Assembly: GCA_015493745.1 (NCBI GenBank)
Contig: WGCN01000088.1
Location: 1-32,896 of the forward strand
Direction of reading: 5' to 3'
Length of the DNA stretch: 32,896 bases
From: Calditrichales bacterium
GTDB taxonomy: Bacteria; Calditrichota; Calditrichia; Calditrichales; J004
Part shown: positions 20,447-29,079 of the stretch, piece by piece
Position numbering within the stretch: the first letter of the stretch is position 1
Layout of the letters: each line of letters starts with the position of its first letter
Notes under the pieces: generated by a model
Told to the model about the DNA's origin: nothing
The model's input: only the letters and a program-made list of their open reading frames with translations
The model's database searches: none
Program-made: the position numbers and the translations under genes

Positions 20447-21883
20447 ATGAGACGCATGATTCATGTCCTCTTACTCTTTATGTTCTTGTCAACCTCCGCA
20501 TACAGCTGGGAAAATACGGCCCGGGTAAAGTTTATGCTGGGCAAGGTGGAACGTCAGCTTAAAAATAAAACGTCCTGGGATCGCTTGCGTTTGAACGCCC
20601 GGGTATACAGCGGTGACCGCATCAAGACTTCCGTCAATGCCCGGATTGAAATCGAAATGCCGGACGGTACCGTGATCCGGGTCGATCAGAACAGTATCTT
20701 TGATGTGAAGAGCATTAAAACCGATGAAGACGATGGCGAAGATGAAATGAGCTTCTCGCTTTGGGCGGGAAATATCTGGGCCAAATTTAAAAAGATCGTC
20801 AGTGACCGCCAAACACGGCGGATCGAATCCCCCAGCGCGGTCGTGGCCATCCGCGGTACCACCCTGGAAGTTAATGTGGACAAGCAATTGACCACCCGGG
20901 TGAGTGTTGTGGAAGGAAAGGTGGCCGTAACTTCCAAGGACGCCAAGGGGGAAGTGCTGGTTGGCAGCAGTCAGCAAACCATCGTCAGAAAAGGTCAGGC
21001 GCCGCAACCGCCAAGCGCCATACCCACCCGTAGAAAATCCGCGCGCAGTGCCTTTGCCTTAAAGGTCGATAAACCGCCCCTGCAGATTACCGACCCCTCG
21101 TTGATCAGCGGCGGCTTGCGTCTTTCCGGAACAACCGTGCCCGGAGCGACCGTTACCGTAAACGGTGCTCCCTTGACCGTGGATGCCAATGGTAAGTTCA
21201 CCGGCCGGGTTCCCGTAACCGAAGGCGCTAACCGCTTTACGGTGCAGGCCAGCTATAAGGGGCAAACGGCCCAGCAAAAAGTGGCCGCGTTTGTCAATAC
21301 CAAAAAACCGCAGATCAAACTTTCCTCACCCCTGGTTACGGGATATCTGAATAAGCGCGGCTACAGTTTGAGCGGGGCTGTTTTCGATGAAACCCCCCAG
21401 GATAAAATCCGGGTCTACATAAACGGTGAAGAGGTGGCGGAAATTAGGGGCCGCGGCAGTTTTAACCGCACCGTCATCCTGCAGGAAGGGCAAAACAATA
21501 TCCGCCTGACTGCCCGGGATCTGTCCAAAAACAGCGCCGAAAAGTCGCAAAGGATTTTTCTGGATACGGTTAAGCCGATTATCACCGTAACCGAACCGAG
21601 CCAGCAAAGGTTTATCCGGCTGGAACCGCCGGGGCCGCCGGTACAGAGACTGCGGGATCGTAACCGTTTCACTCAAATCATTCGCGGGGTTATCATCGAC
21701 CCCGAGCCATCGTCAGGTTTACAGCGTCTGGTAATTAACGGTAAAGAAATTAAGCCAAATTCCGATGGTAGTTTTGAGACTGAAATAAATTTAAAGCGTG
21801 GTGAAAACCGTCTTGTGATTCTGGTGGAAGACAAGGCCGGAAATATCGCCCGGGATGCGAACCGTAGGATTATTGTACGATAG
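20447..21883 (+). CDS. Secreted FecR-domain protein with Ig-like repeats
   Basis: A 478-residue exported protein. The signal peptide is residues 1-20 (cut after SAYS). A FecR domain (PF04773) spans about 48-185, with RVYSGDRIKT, MPDGTVIRVDQNSIF, SPSAVVAIRGTTLEV and TRVSVVEGKVAV. A linker with PPSAIPTRRK follows, then three Ig-like modules at about 210-283, 287-373 and 377-478, each ending in 'EG-x-N-x-F/I' type strands (VTEGANRFTV, LQEGQNNIRL, LKRGENRLVI). Classical FecR proteins span the inner membrane and control sigma factors; this one has no membrane anchor and no sigma/anti-sigma gene beside it, so it is probably a periplasmic structural or binding protein. GAGGTG precedes the ATG. The barrel gene starts 7 bases after its stop. 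Confidence 0.9.
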   Translation: MRRMIHVLLLFMFLSTSAYSWENTARVKFMLGKVERQLKNKTSWDRLRLNARVYSGDRIKTSVNARIEIEMPDGTVIRVDQNSIFDVKSIKTDEDDGEDEMSFSLWAGNIWAKFKKIVSDRQTRRIESPSAVVAIRGTTLEVNVDKQLTTRVSVVEGKVAVTSKDAKGEVLVGSSQQTIVRKGQAPQPPSAIPTRRKSARSAFALKVDKPPLQITDPSLISGGLRLSGTTVPGATVTVNGAPLTVDANGKFTGRVPVTEGANRFTVQASYKGQTAQQKVAAFVNTKKPQIKLSSPLVTGYLNKRGYSLSGAVFDETPQDKIRVYINGEEVAEIRGRGSFNRTVILQEGQNNIRLTARDLSKNSAEKSQRIFLDTVKPIITVTEPSQQRFIRLEPPGPPVQRLRDRNRFTQIIRGVIIDPEPSSGLQRLVINGKEIKPNSDGSFETEINLKRGENRLVILVEDKAGNIARDANRRIIVR

Positions 21884-21890
21884 CGAAATT

Positions 21891-23642
21891 ATGTTGAAAA
21901 TATACCTTTTTCTGTTGCTGGCTTCTTGTGTGTTATGGGCTCAAAAGAGTATCGACTTCTCCGGACGTGTTTCGGTGAATACCCTGAATACGCAGTACGA
22001 TGAAACCTCTCCCATTAAACCGGATTCCGTGGCGGAAGACAGCTATGGAAAAACCACCCTGATTCCGGGGCTGAGTCAGTTTATAAACCTGGCTCTGTTT
22101 GCCCGTACCACCACCCTTGATATCAGTCTGTTGGGCGATATTCGCAACAACAGTTGGAATCGTCTCGATCTTAGCAATCAAAATACCATAGACCGTTTAA
22201 GTCTGGCCGTGCGTTATGGCGACCATGAACTGGTTTTGGGGGATTTTTACCAAACCGGCAGCGATTTTTTTATCCAAAGCCGGGAAGTGCGCGGCGGGCG
22301 TCTAAATCTCAATTTTAAAGGACTTTGGTCCTCCCGTTCCTATCTGAAAACCAGCGTGCTGGGAGGTATTTCGGAACGCAAGCTTGCCGTCGGGGAACGA
22401 TCCATCGGTTTATACAAACAATTTGAAAGCAGCGGCATCTACCGCCGTAATCTCGGCGCCGCCTCACTGCGTATCGGTGAAAGCGGTCTTTTCGACGTCG
22501 GCCTGCACTTTTTATTGGCCCGGGATGACTCTTCTTCCATTTCCGCCCCGCAAAACAGCGATGACTTCTCTTCACTGAATGCCGCTGTTTTTAACCGCAA
22601 CACCGGTCTCGATTTCAATGCCATGTTCTGGAAAAAGCGGATTAAGCTGTTCGGGGAAGGCTTTTACAGCCTGAAGGATACACTGGGACTGGGCAATAAT
22701 ACCGACTATACCTATAAGAGCGGGGTGGATTTCAGATACAACCTGTTTAAGCTGGTTGCTTTTTATTACAGGATCGGTCAGGAGTATTTTACCGCCGGTT
22801 ATCCTTTCTTACTAAATGACCGGCAGGGATTTAAAATCGAGAATGCCTACAATATATCAAACATGGCTATTCTTGTTCTGGACACAGAGCAGTACCGGAA
22901 CAATCTGAACAAAAAGAGTGACATGCCCACCACCCGTACCCGGCTGGCCAACCTGTCGGTAACAACGGATATAAAACGCTGGCCGGAAATCACAGTGGGT
23001 TTCGGTTTTCGTGATGACCTGAGCGGTTCGGTTTTTGACAGCGACCGGAATGAAACCAAGACGGATAAAATTTCCCGCAAGTATGAATTCCGTCTTTCTC
23101 AGAACTTCGGATTTAACCGCTTCTCGGCCAGTACCATCTATCTTGATCTGGATGACTACAGTAAAATTGCCGGCAGCGCGCCCCTGGGCACCAAACAGCT
23201 GATCGGTTCGGTTAACTTTTACACCCGCCCCAGTAACAACTTCTTCTTATCCGGAGGGCTTGTATACAGCGAGCTGAGTCTGACCGACGGTAAGAAAAAT
23301 AAAAATTATTTTTTGTATGAAAGCCACCGCTGGGATGTGATCCCCATGCGTTTGATTTTTGAAGGCAATGTATCGGCCATAAAAAATGAAGCCAGCGGCG
23401 GCGGCGATGAGGACCTGTTAAGTAACTATTGGCAGTTGAATGGCCAGATTTCCCTTGAGTATTTTTTTATTCCCAGCTTCTCTCTTAAATTGATTGCGGG
23501 AACAAACCGTCGTAATATGGCTTATACAACAGCCGAGGCATTACAGGTTTTGACAAATCCCGATGTTGATCCTACCTATTTTAATGGAAATGAATCGTAC
23601 AATGCTCTAATTTACGGCGTTGAACTCAACTGGATGTTTTAG
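21891..23642 (+). CDS. Predicted outer-membrane beta-barrel protein
   Basis: A 583-residue protein starting at the ATG at 21891; an upstream ATG at 21855 would overlap the FecR gene and bury the signal peptide. The signal peptide is residues 1-17, with a likely cut before Gln18 (LWA-Q). An LASC string at 10-13 resembles a lipobox but sits very early. The remainder is rich in alternating polar/aromatic strands (for example ATTIYLDLDDYSKI, NNFFLSGGLVYSEL, PSFSLKLIAGTNRR), and the chain ends in a C-terminal Phe after YGVELNW, as barrel proteins recognised by BamA do. No TonB box or plug domain is seen. I do not recognise a specific family. Its position directly after the T9SS surface protein and the FecR/Ig protein suggests a shared surface complex, by inference. 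Confidence 0.82.
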   Translation: MLKIYLFLLLASCVLWAQKSIDFSGRVSVNTLNTQYDETSPIKPDSVAEDSYGKTTLIPGLSQFINLALFARTTTLDISLLGDIRNNSWNRLDLSNQNTIDRLSLAVRYGDHELVLGDFYQTGSDFFIQSREVRGGRLNLNFKGLWSSRSYLKTSVLGGISERKLAVGERSIGLYKQFESSGIYRRNLGAASLRIGESGLFDVGLHFLLARDDSSSISAPQNSDDFSSLNAAVFNRNTGLDFNAMFWKKRIKLFGEGFYSLKDTLGLGNNTDYTYKSGVDFRYNLFKLVAFYYRIGQEYFTAGYPFLLNDRQGFKIENAYNISNMAILVLDTEQYRNNLNKKSDMPTTRTRLANLSVTTDIKRWPEITVGFGFRDDLSGSVFDSDRNETKTDKISRKYEFRLSQNFGFNRFSASTIYLDLDDYSKIAGSAPLGTKQLIGSVNFYTRPSNNFFLSGGLVYSELSLTDGKKNKNYFLYESHRWDVIPMRLIFEGNVSAIKNEASGGGDEDLLSNYWQLNGQISLEYFFIPSFSLKLIAGTNRRNMAYTTAEALQVLTNPDVDPTYFNGNESYNALIYGVELNWMF

Positions 23643-23661
23643 TAACAGCGATATTTAATTA

Positions 23662-24825
23662 ATGTTTAATGGATTAGATTTTTATAATCTGTCGGATCAC
23701 TTCTCCGATGAAGAGAAGATGATCGTACAGACGGTTCGTCAATTTGTCAGCGAACAATTTCTTCCCGTAGTGGCCGGCCATCATCGCCGGGGTACCTTTC
23801 CCATGGATATCATACCGAGATTGGGGGAAATGGGTGCGCTGGGCGTAACCGTTCCCGAGGAATATGGCGGGCCCGGTTTAAGTTACTTTATATATGGCCT
23901 GGTGATGCAGGAACTGGAACGGGGCGACAGCGGCTTACGTTCTTTTGCTTCTGTTCAGGGCAGCCTGGTCATGTTTCCCATTTACCGCTATGGCAGTGAG
24001 CAGCAAAAAAAGCACTGGCTTCCCTTACTGGCCTCCGGGGCACGGATAGGCTGTTTCGGTTTAACCGAGCCCGATTTCGGTTCCAATCCCGGCGGCATGC
24101 TTACCCGCGCCGTAAAAGTGGACGGCGGCTGGGTGCTTAACGGCAGTAAAATGTGGATTACCAACGGTTCCGTGGCCGATATTGCCGTGGTTTGGGCCCA
24201 AACGGAAGAGGGGGTACAGGGCTTTTTGGTGGAAAAGGACTTTACCGGTTTCAGCGCCAAAGCCATTGAGGGTAAGTTTTCCCTGCGGGCCAGCATTACC
24301 GCCGAACTCAGTTTTCAGGACTGTTTTGTACCCGAGGAAAACCGGCTGCCCGGTGTTAAAGGCCTGCGCGGGCCGCTGTCCTGTTTGAACGAGGCGCGAT
24401 ATGGCATTGCCTGGGGTGTTGTGGGGGCGGCCATGGCCTGTTATGATGAGGCCCTGAACTATGCCAAGCAGCGAATTCAGTTTGATAAGCCCATTGCCGC
24501 TTTTCAGCTTACCCAGCATAAACTGGTGGAGATGGTCAGCGAAATAACCAAGGCGCAGACATTGGTGCATCAGTTGGGAAGAATGAAGGATGCCGGCCAG
24601 GCCAAACATTTTCATGTCTCCCTGGCCAAACGCAACAATGTGGCCATGGCCCTGGATGTGGCCCGTTCCGCGCGAACCATTCTGGCCGCCAATGGTATAT
24701 CGGATGAATACCAAACCATCAGGCATATGTTAAACCTGGAATCGGTATTGACGTATGAAGGAACCCATGAGATCCATACGTTGATCCTGGGGCAGGAAAT
24801 TACCGGAGAAAGTGCATTCAAATGA
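23662..24825 (+). CDS. gcdH: Glutaryl-CoA dehydrogenase-like acyl-CoA dehydrogenase
   Basis: A 387-residue cytoplasmic flavoprotein. It follows human glutaryl-CoA dehydrogenase closely from memory: GCFGLTEPDFGSNPGGM, SKMWITNGS, GKFSLRASITAELSF, NEARYGIAWG and TYEGTHEIHTLILG. The catalytic base is Glu366 (in TYEGTH), and the substrate-carboxylate-binding Arg93-Ser94 pair is kept in GLRSFASVQGSL. The family oxidises and decarboxylates glutaryl-CoA to crotonyl-CoA, in lysine, tryptophan or aromatic breakdown. No other gene of that route is present, and a related dehydrogenase specificity cannot be excluded. It lies 19 bases after the barrel gene without a clear ribosome binding site, and its stop overlaps the HD-GYP start (ATGA), so it is part of this cluster despite its unrelated role. 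Confidence 0.92.
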   Translation: MFNGLDFYNLSDHFSDEEKMIVQTVRQFVSEQFLPVVAGHHRRGTFPMDIIPRLGEMGALGVTVPEEYGGPGLSYFIYGLVMQELERGDSGLRSFASVQGSLVMFPIYRYGSEQQKKHWLPLLASGARIGCFGLTEPDFGSNPGGMLTRAVKVDGGWVLNGSKMWITNGSVADIAVVWAQTEEGVQGFLVEKDFTGFSAKAIEGKFSLRASITAELSFQDCFVPEENRLPGVKGLRGPLSCLNEARYGIAWGVVGAAMACYDEALNYAKQRIQFDKPIAAFQLTQHKLVEMVSEITKAQTLVHQLGRMKDAGQAKHFHVSLAKRNNVAMALDVARSARTILAANGISDEYQTIRHMLNLESVLTYEGTHEIHTLILGQEITGESAFK

Positions 24826-25841
24826 TAGCCGAGCAAGACAAGCATAAATATAATATCCTGCTGGTGGAAGATGAACGTGTGACGCGAAAAGCCATCAGCC
24901 GCTCTTTTGACAAGTATAACTTTAACTATGTGGAAGCGGAAACGGTTAAGGAGGCTACCGCTTTTTTAAAAAGCCGCTCCTTTGATGTTGTGATGAGCGA
25001 TGTACGCTTGCCGGACGGTACCGGCCTCGATTTGCTGGATATGGTAACCGACTCGCTGTTAGATGTGCCTTTTATCGTTATCACCGCTTCGGAAGATAAA
25101 AACCTGATGCAGGAGGCCTTGTCCCGTGGTGCTTCGGACTATTTATCCAAACCATTTAATCTGAGCAATATCCCGACCATTATCAATCGAAACATCAAAC
25201 GGCGTATATTGTCGCATTCCAAAAACAATAAAAAAAACGTATCGGTGCTGCTAAAAGCAATCAAAGCGTTAATTTCAGCCCTGGAAGCCAAGGATAAGTA
25301 TACTTCGGGGCATTCCATCCGGGTGGCCCATTATGGAAATTTAATGGCCGATTGTCTAAAACTGAACGAGAACGATCGTTTTACGCTGCAACTCTCCTCC
25401 CTGTTGCACGATATTGGTAAGATCGGATTGCCGGATGCTATTTTAAATAAGAAAAGTTCACTTTTGGCGGATGAATATCATGAAGCCAAGGAGCATGTGA
25501 TCATAGGTAGTAAAATTGTTGGCAATATTGATGAGTTGCACGATGTGGCGGCCATCATCCGCCATCATCATGAACGGTATGACGGACAGGGCTATCCCGA
25601 CGGCCTGCGTGGCGAGGCGATCCCTTTTTTAGCCCGGGTATTGACCATTGTGGATTCTTTTGAGGCTATTGTTTCCCGCCGGAACTATTCCGAGGCGCAG
25701 TCCCAAAGTGATGCCATTAAAGAAATTGAAAAAAATGCCGGTACTCAGTTTGATCCCTTGCTGGTAAAAACCTTTTTGAAAATCAGCCAAAGACCGGACT
25801 TTGCCAAGGCTTCGGAACACTTGTCGGACATACATTTTTAA
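24822..25841 (+). CDS. Response regulator with HD-GYP cyclic-di-GMP phosphodiesterase domain
   Basis: A 339-residue cytoplasmic regulator (RpfG-like). The receiver domain spans about residues 10-125, with acidic residues in LLVEDERV, phospho-acceptor D60 in VVMSDVRLPDGTG, T88 in VITAS and K110 in YLSKPF. The HD-GYP domain spans about 145-325: H164 in SGHS, H196-D197 in LLHDIGKIG, HHH at 248-250, and Gly-Tyr-Pro 257-259 in DGQGYPDGL. All hallmark residues of an active phosphodiesterase that degrades c-di-GMP are present. It overlaps the dehydrogenase stop by 4 bases. No kinase partner is in the same cluster; the hybrid kinase 14 kb upstream is a possible but unproven donor. c-di-GMP control would suit a surface-adhesin operon. 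Confidence 0.94.
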   Translation: MIAEQDKHKYNILLVEDERVTRKAISRSFDKYNFNYVEAETVKEATAFLKSRSFDVVMSDVRLPDGTGLDLLDMVTDSLLDVPFIVITASEDKNLMQEALSRGASDYLSKPFNLSNIPTIINRNIKRRILSHSKNNKKNVSVLLKAIKALISALEAKDKYTSGHSIRVAHYGNLMADCLKLNENDRFTLQLSSLLHDIGKIGLPDAILNKKSSLLADEYHEAKEHVIIGSKIVGNIDELHDVAAIIRHHHERYDGQGYPDGLRGEAIPFLARVLTIVDSFEAIVSRRNYSEAQSQSDAIKEIEKNAGTQFDPLLVKTFLKISQRPDFAKASEHLSDIHF

Positions 25842-26011
25842 GACCTATTTGTGATCTGTAAGACAGAGCGTGATATAAATTATGCCGAGCTTACCCATAT
25901 CCTGACGGTCTTGGTTGCTATAAAATAGTTTTCGACTTAATAAAAGAAAGGAGGTATGACGCCCACCCCATTTTTTTTGTCAATTACCACTCTATTTGTA
26001 GGAGATATTTT
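25842..26011 (+). promoter_or_regulatory. Upstream region of the subtilase gene, with a possible 19-codon leader reading frame
   Basis: The gap includes TATAAAATAG near 25919-25928, a -10-like sequence without a convincing -35. An AAAGGAGGT run (25947-25955) is directly followed by an ATG at 25956 that opens a 19-codon frame (MTPTPFFLSITTL...). Its TGA at 26013-26015 overlaps the subtilase ATG at 26012. Spacing between GGAGG and this ATG is only one base, too short for normal initiation. The subtilase has its own ribosome binding site, TAGGAGA, eight bases before its ATG. No terminator was seen after the HD-GYP gene. Confidence 0.35.
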
Positions 26012-28714
26012 ATGAATCGTATGATTATTTCATTTTTATTTTTTTTGCTGATGGTTTCTTTTTCCCAGGCCGGTGGTTTGGAAAAGATGACCGTATCCGC
26101 TAATACAGATGCCCCGAACTTTGCCGGTTTTCAGCAACGCGAAATCGTTGTTAAATTTAACCAAACGATGGTGGAACAGATTGTCCGTCGGGCCGATTTT
26201 ACCAAAGGACTTACCGGGATTGCAAATTTGGATGCTTTGAACAAGCGGTTTGGTGTTAATGCTTTGATGCAAAAATATCCAAATCTGACACCTCGTGTTT
26301 ATCAGGGACGTACAATTGACCCCAGAGGCTGGTTCCGTGTTTCTTTTAAAGCGGATATAGATGTTGATCAGGTTGTACGGGCTTATAAAGGCTTACGTGG
26401 TGTTATTGACGCCCAGCCGATTGGAATCCACCGTGTATACGCCACGGCGAATGATCCCAATTATGCCGACCAGTGGCATATGAATCAGGCCAATGACGCC
26501 GATGTTGATGCTCCGGAAGCCTGGGATATTGAAACCGGAAGTACTCAAATCATCGTGGCCGACATGGATACGGGTGTACGTTATTTCCATAAAGACCTGG
26601 GTGGCGCCGATGCTTCCTATGATACACCGGAAAATTCCCGTGGCAATATGTGGATCAACGAAGCCGAGTTAAACGGTGTGGATGGTGTTGATGATGATGG
26701 TAACGGCTATGTGGATGACTGGATTGGCTGGGATTTTGTGGATAACCAGACCGGTTGGACGGGCGAAGATGCCGACACACCGGATAATGATCCCCGCGAT
26801 TTTAACGGACACGGTACCCACGTGGCCGGTCTGCTCAGCGCCATTAACAATAACGGCTATGCCGTGACTTCCGTGGCCGGTGGCCGCATGAACGGTACAC
26901 AGGCCGTAAATGGTAACGGTGTGAAAATCATGGCTCTGCGTATCGGTTGGTCCGGACGCTTCTTTATATTTGAAGTGGGATACATCGATATGGGTCATGC
27001 CGCCGATGCTTTTTACTATGCAGCCAACAACGGCGCCCATATAGCTTCCTGTAGCTGGGGTTCTTCCAATTCAGGCGGTCTGGGCGATGCTATCGACTAT
27101 TTTGTCGCCGGTGGCGGTCTGGTCTTTAAGGCGGCCGGTAATGACGACAATGAAGACTCCGACTATATGCTGGACCGCGCTGATGTGATTGGCGTGGCCT
27201 CCACCGATCAGAATGATGTTAAATCTGATTTCAGTACCTATGGTACCTTTGTGGATATCTCCGCACCGGGTACGGATATCGTTTCCACCTATCATGATAA
27301 GGATGATCCTCAGAATGATAAAGTGGCCACTCTGAGCGGTACTTCCATGGCGACGCCTTTAACGGCATCCGTGGCCGCTCTTATCTGGTCCAAGCATCCG
27401 GACTGGACCGCGGATCAGGTTAAGCAAAGACTGTTTGACACTGCCGATGATATTTACGGTATTGCCGGAAACAGCGCCTATCAGGGTAAGCTGGGCGCCG
27501 GCCGGGTGAATGCCTTTAATGCCGTTAATGACGGCGGTACCGGCGGTCCTACACCGCCGACCGCTAACTTTACCGGTTCGCCCACCAGCGGTTGTCCGAC
27601 TCTCACCGTCAACTTTACCGACCAGTCCAGCGGCGATATTACCGACTGGAGCTGGGACTTTGGCGATGGTACCACCTCAACCCTGCAAAACCCGAGTCAT
27701 GATTATGCCAATCCCGGCAGCTACACGGTTTCCTTAACCGTAACCGGCCCCGGTGGCAGCGATACCAATACCAAGAACAACTATATCACCGTGGAAGACC
27801 CGGCCGTAACCGCCGACTTCTCCGGCACGCCCACCAGCGGGGACGCTCCCCTGGATGTGGCCTTTACCGATAATTCCACCGGCGCCTCTTCCTGGAGCTG
27901 GGACTTTGGCGACGGCGCTACTTCTACAGCGCAAAACCCCACACATACCTATACGGTTGCCGGTGTTTACACCGTAACTCTGACCGCGTCTAACTCCTGC
28001 GGTACGGATACACAAACCAAGGTGGACTATATCACCGTTACACAACCTCAGGGTGGTAATGATGAAACCCATGTGGCTTCCAATACGGTGGTTAAAGAGT
28101 CCTTCTTTATCGTAACGCGCGGTAATGCGACGGTTAAAATCGTCGATCAAAACGGAAATCCCGTTGCCGACGCTACGGTTGACGGTAGCTGGAGCGGTAG
28201 TGTAAACCAAAGCGTTTCCATCACCACCGATGCCAACGGTGAAGCCAACAGTATCTCCAGTTGGGTATTTGGCGATGGTACCTTTCAGTTCTGCGTGGAT
28301 AACGTTACCAAGACGGGTTATACCTATAACGCTTCGGCGAACGTGGTTACCTGTGCCAGCACCGATGGTTCTTCCTCCGCCGCCAAAAACGTAGTGGCCA
28401 AGGAAGTTAAGATTGAGGATGTTGAGAAGGATCTGGGCTTTAAACTGGCCGGAAACTCTCCCAACCCCTTTAATCCTGTAACAACCATTACCTATGTGTT
28501 GCCGGAAAATGCCCGGGTTCGCCTGGATATTTTTAATGTACTGGGACAGCGCGTTAAAACACTGGTAGACGGCCAGGTGGAAGCGGGAATCAATACCGTG
28601 GTTTGGAACGGCAAAGATGCCGTTGGTAACCAGGTGAGCTCCGGTTTCTATGTGTATCAGATTACCATCAATAACAAAGATGTTCTGCGTAAGAAAATGT
28701 TAATGTTAAAATAA
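26012..28714 (+). CDS. Secreted subtilisin-like serine protease with two PKD domains and T9SS sorting domain
   Basis: A 900-residue exported S8 peptidase. The signal peptide is residues 1-20 (SFSQA). A propeptide of the fervidolysin type follows at about 40-145. The catalytic triad is complete: D186 in VADMDTGVR, H267 in NGHGTHVAG and S445 in LSGTSMATP, with oxyanion Asn377 in KAAGNDD. An acidic stretch between D186 and H267 (VDGVDDDGNGYVDDW) is a likely calcium site, as in related thermostable subtilases. Two PKD domains follow at about 512-595 and 598-680 (WSWDFGDG in both). A carboxypeptidase-like region lies near 700-790, and the T9SS sorting domain begins at FKLAGNSPNPFNPVTTI and ends in KKMLMLK. 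A role in extracellular protein degradation is inferred. It has its own upstream region and a strong terminator, so it is probably monocistronic. Confidence 0.96.
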   Translation: MNRMIISFLFFLLMVSFSQAGGLEKMTVSANTDAPNFAGFQQREIVVKFNQTMVEQIVRRADFTKGLTGIANLDALNKRFGVNALMQKYPNLTPRVYQGRTIDPRGWFRVSFKADIDVDQVVRAYKGLRGVIDAQPIGIHRVYATANDPNYADQWHMNQANDADVDAPEAWDIETGSTQIIVADMDTGVRYFHKDLGGADASYDTPENSRGNMWINEAELNGVDGVDDDGNGYVDDWIGWDFVDNQTGWTGEDADTPDNDPRDFNGHGTHVAGLLSAINNNGYAVTSVAGGRMNGTQAVNGNGVKIMALRIGWSGRFFIFEVGYIDMGHAADAFYYAANNGAHIASCSWGSSNSGGLGDAIDYFVAGGGLVFKAAGNDDNEDSDYMLDRADVIGVASTDQNDVKSDFSTYGTFVDISAPGTDIVSTYHDKDDPQNDKVATLSGTSMATPLTASVAALIWSKHPDWTADQVKQRLFDTADDIYGIAGNSAYQGKLGAGRVNAFNAVNDGGTGGPTPPTANFTGSPTSGCPTLTVNFTDQSSGDITDWSWDFGDGTTSTLQNPSHDYANPGSYTVSLTVTGPGGSDTNTKNNYITVEDPAVTADFSGTPTSGDAPLDVAFTDNSTGASSWSWDFGDGATSTAQNPTHTYTVAGVYTVTLTASNSCGTDTQTKVDYITVTQPQGGNDETHVASNTVVKESFFIVTRGNATVKIVDQNGNPVADATVDGSWSGSVNQSVSITTDANGEANSISSWVFGDGTFQFCVDNVTKTGYTYNASANVVTCASTDGSSSAAKNVVAKEVKIEDVEKDLGFKLAGNSPNPFNPVTTITYVLPENARVRLDIFNVLGQRVKTLVDGQVEAGINTVVWNGKDAVGNQVSSGFYVYQITINNKDVLRKKMLMLK

Positions 28715-28730
28715 CAGGTTTCTTTATTTT

Positions 28731-28765
28731 AAAAGCCTTCCGGATTTCCGGGAGGCTTTTTTTTT
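28731..28765 (+). terminator. Intrinsic terminator of the subtilase gene
   Basis: The stem AGCCT-t-CCGG pairs with CCGG-g-AGGCT around an ATTT loop. It is preceded by AAAA and followed by a run of nine T residues, 16 bases after the subtilase stop. Confidence 0.93.
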
Positions 28766-29020
28766 GCCCGTTTGGTGCGTTGTTCGCCCTGTCATCCTGT
28801 ATAGTCCGGGTGGCTACAGGTATCTCTTTACCATTCTCCCCCTGTCCTTAAACTAAACCGCGGAATTTTCGGCCGGCCGTCAGGCAAGGATTGCCGTCAT
28901 CGCCGGGGGATAGAATTTCGCCAATGTTTTGGTCTTTCCGGCCAAAATAAAATAGGGGTCGCCCTTCCGTCGAAAGCTCAGGGCGGGATTAGCAATAGAG
29001 ATATGTGAAAAATATTCCGG
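28766..29020. other. Noncoding gap between convergent genes
   Basis: The full space between the convergent subtilase and TPR-lipoprotein genes is 365 bases, with a terminator at each end. In the middle 255 bases I see no reading frame with a ribosome binding site, no long repeat and no recognisable RNA gene. A GGCCGGCC core at about 28870-28880 is the only notable short symmetry. Confidence 0.5.
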
Positions 29021-29057
29021 AAAAATAAAAACCCCTCACCGGCGGGGTGAAGGGTTT
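29021..29057 (-). terminator. Intrinsic terminator of the leftward TPR lipoprotein gene
   Basis: Read leftward, the hairpin AAACCC-t-TCACC / GGTGA-g-GGGTTT (one mismatch) is followed by TTTTTATTTTT, a good U-tract. It lies about 23 bases after the stop at 29080. A second perfect hairpin, AAAGGAA-ACGG-TTCCTTT at 29060-29077, sits between it and the stop codon. Confidence 0.87.
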
Positions 29058-29079
29058 GAAAAGGAAACGGTTCCTTTAA

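Noticed and set aside
24061-24726. A 221-codon leftward frame opposite the dehydrogenase
   Set aside because: It lies entirely within the acyl-CoA dehydrogenase gene, which matches its family along its whole length.
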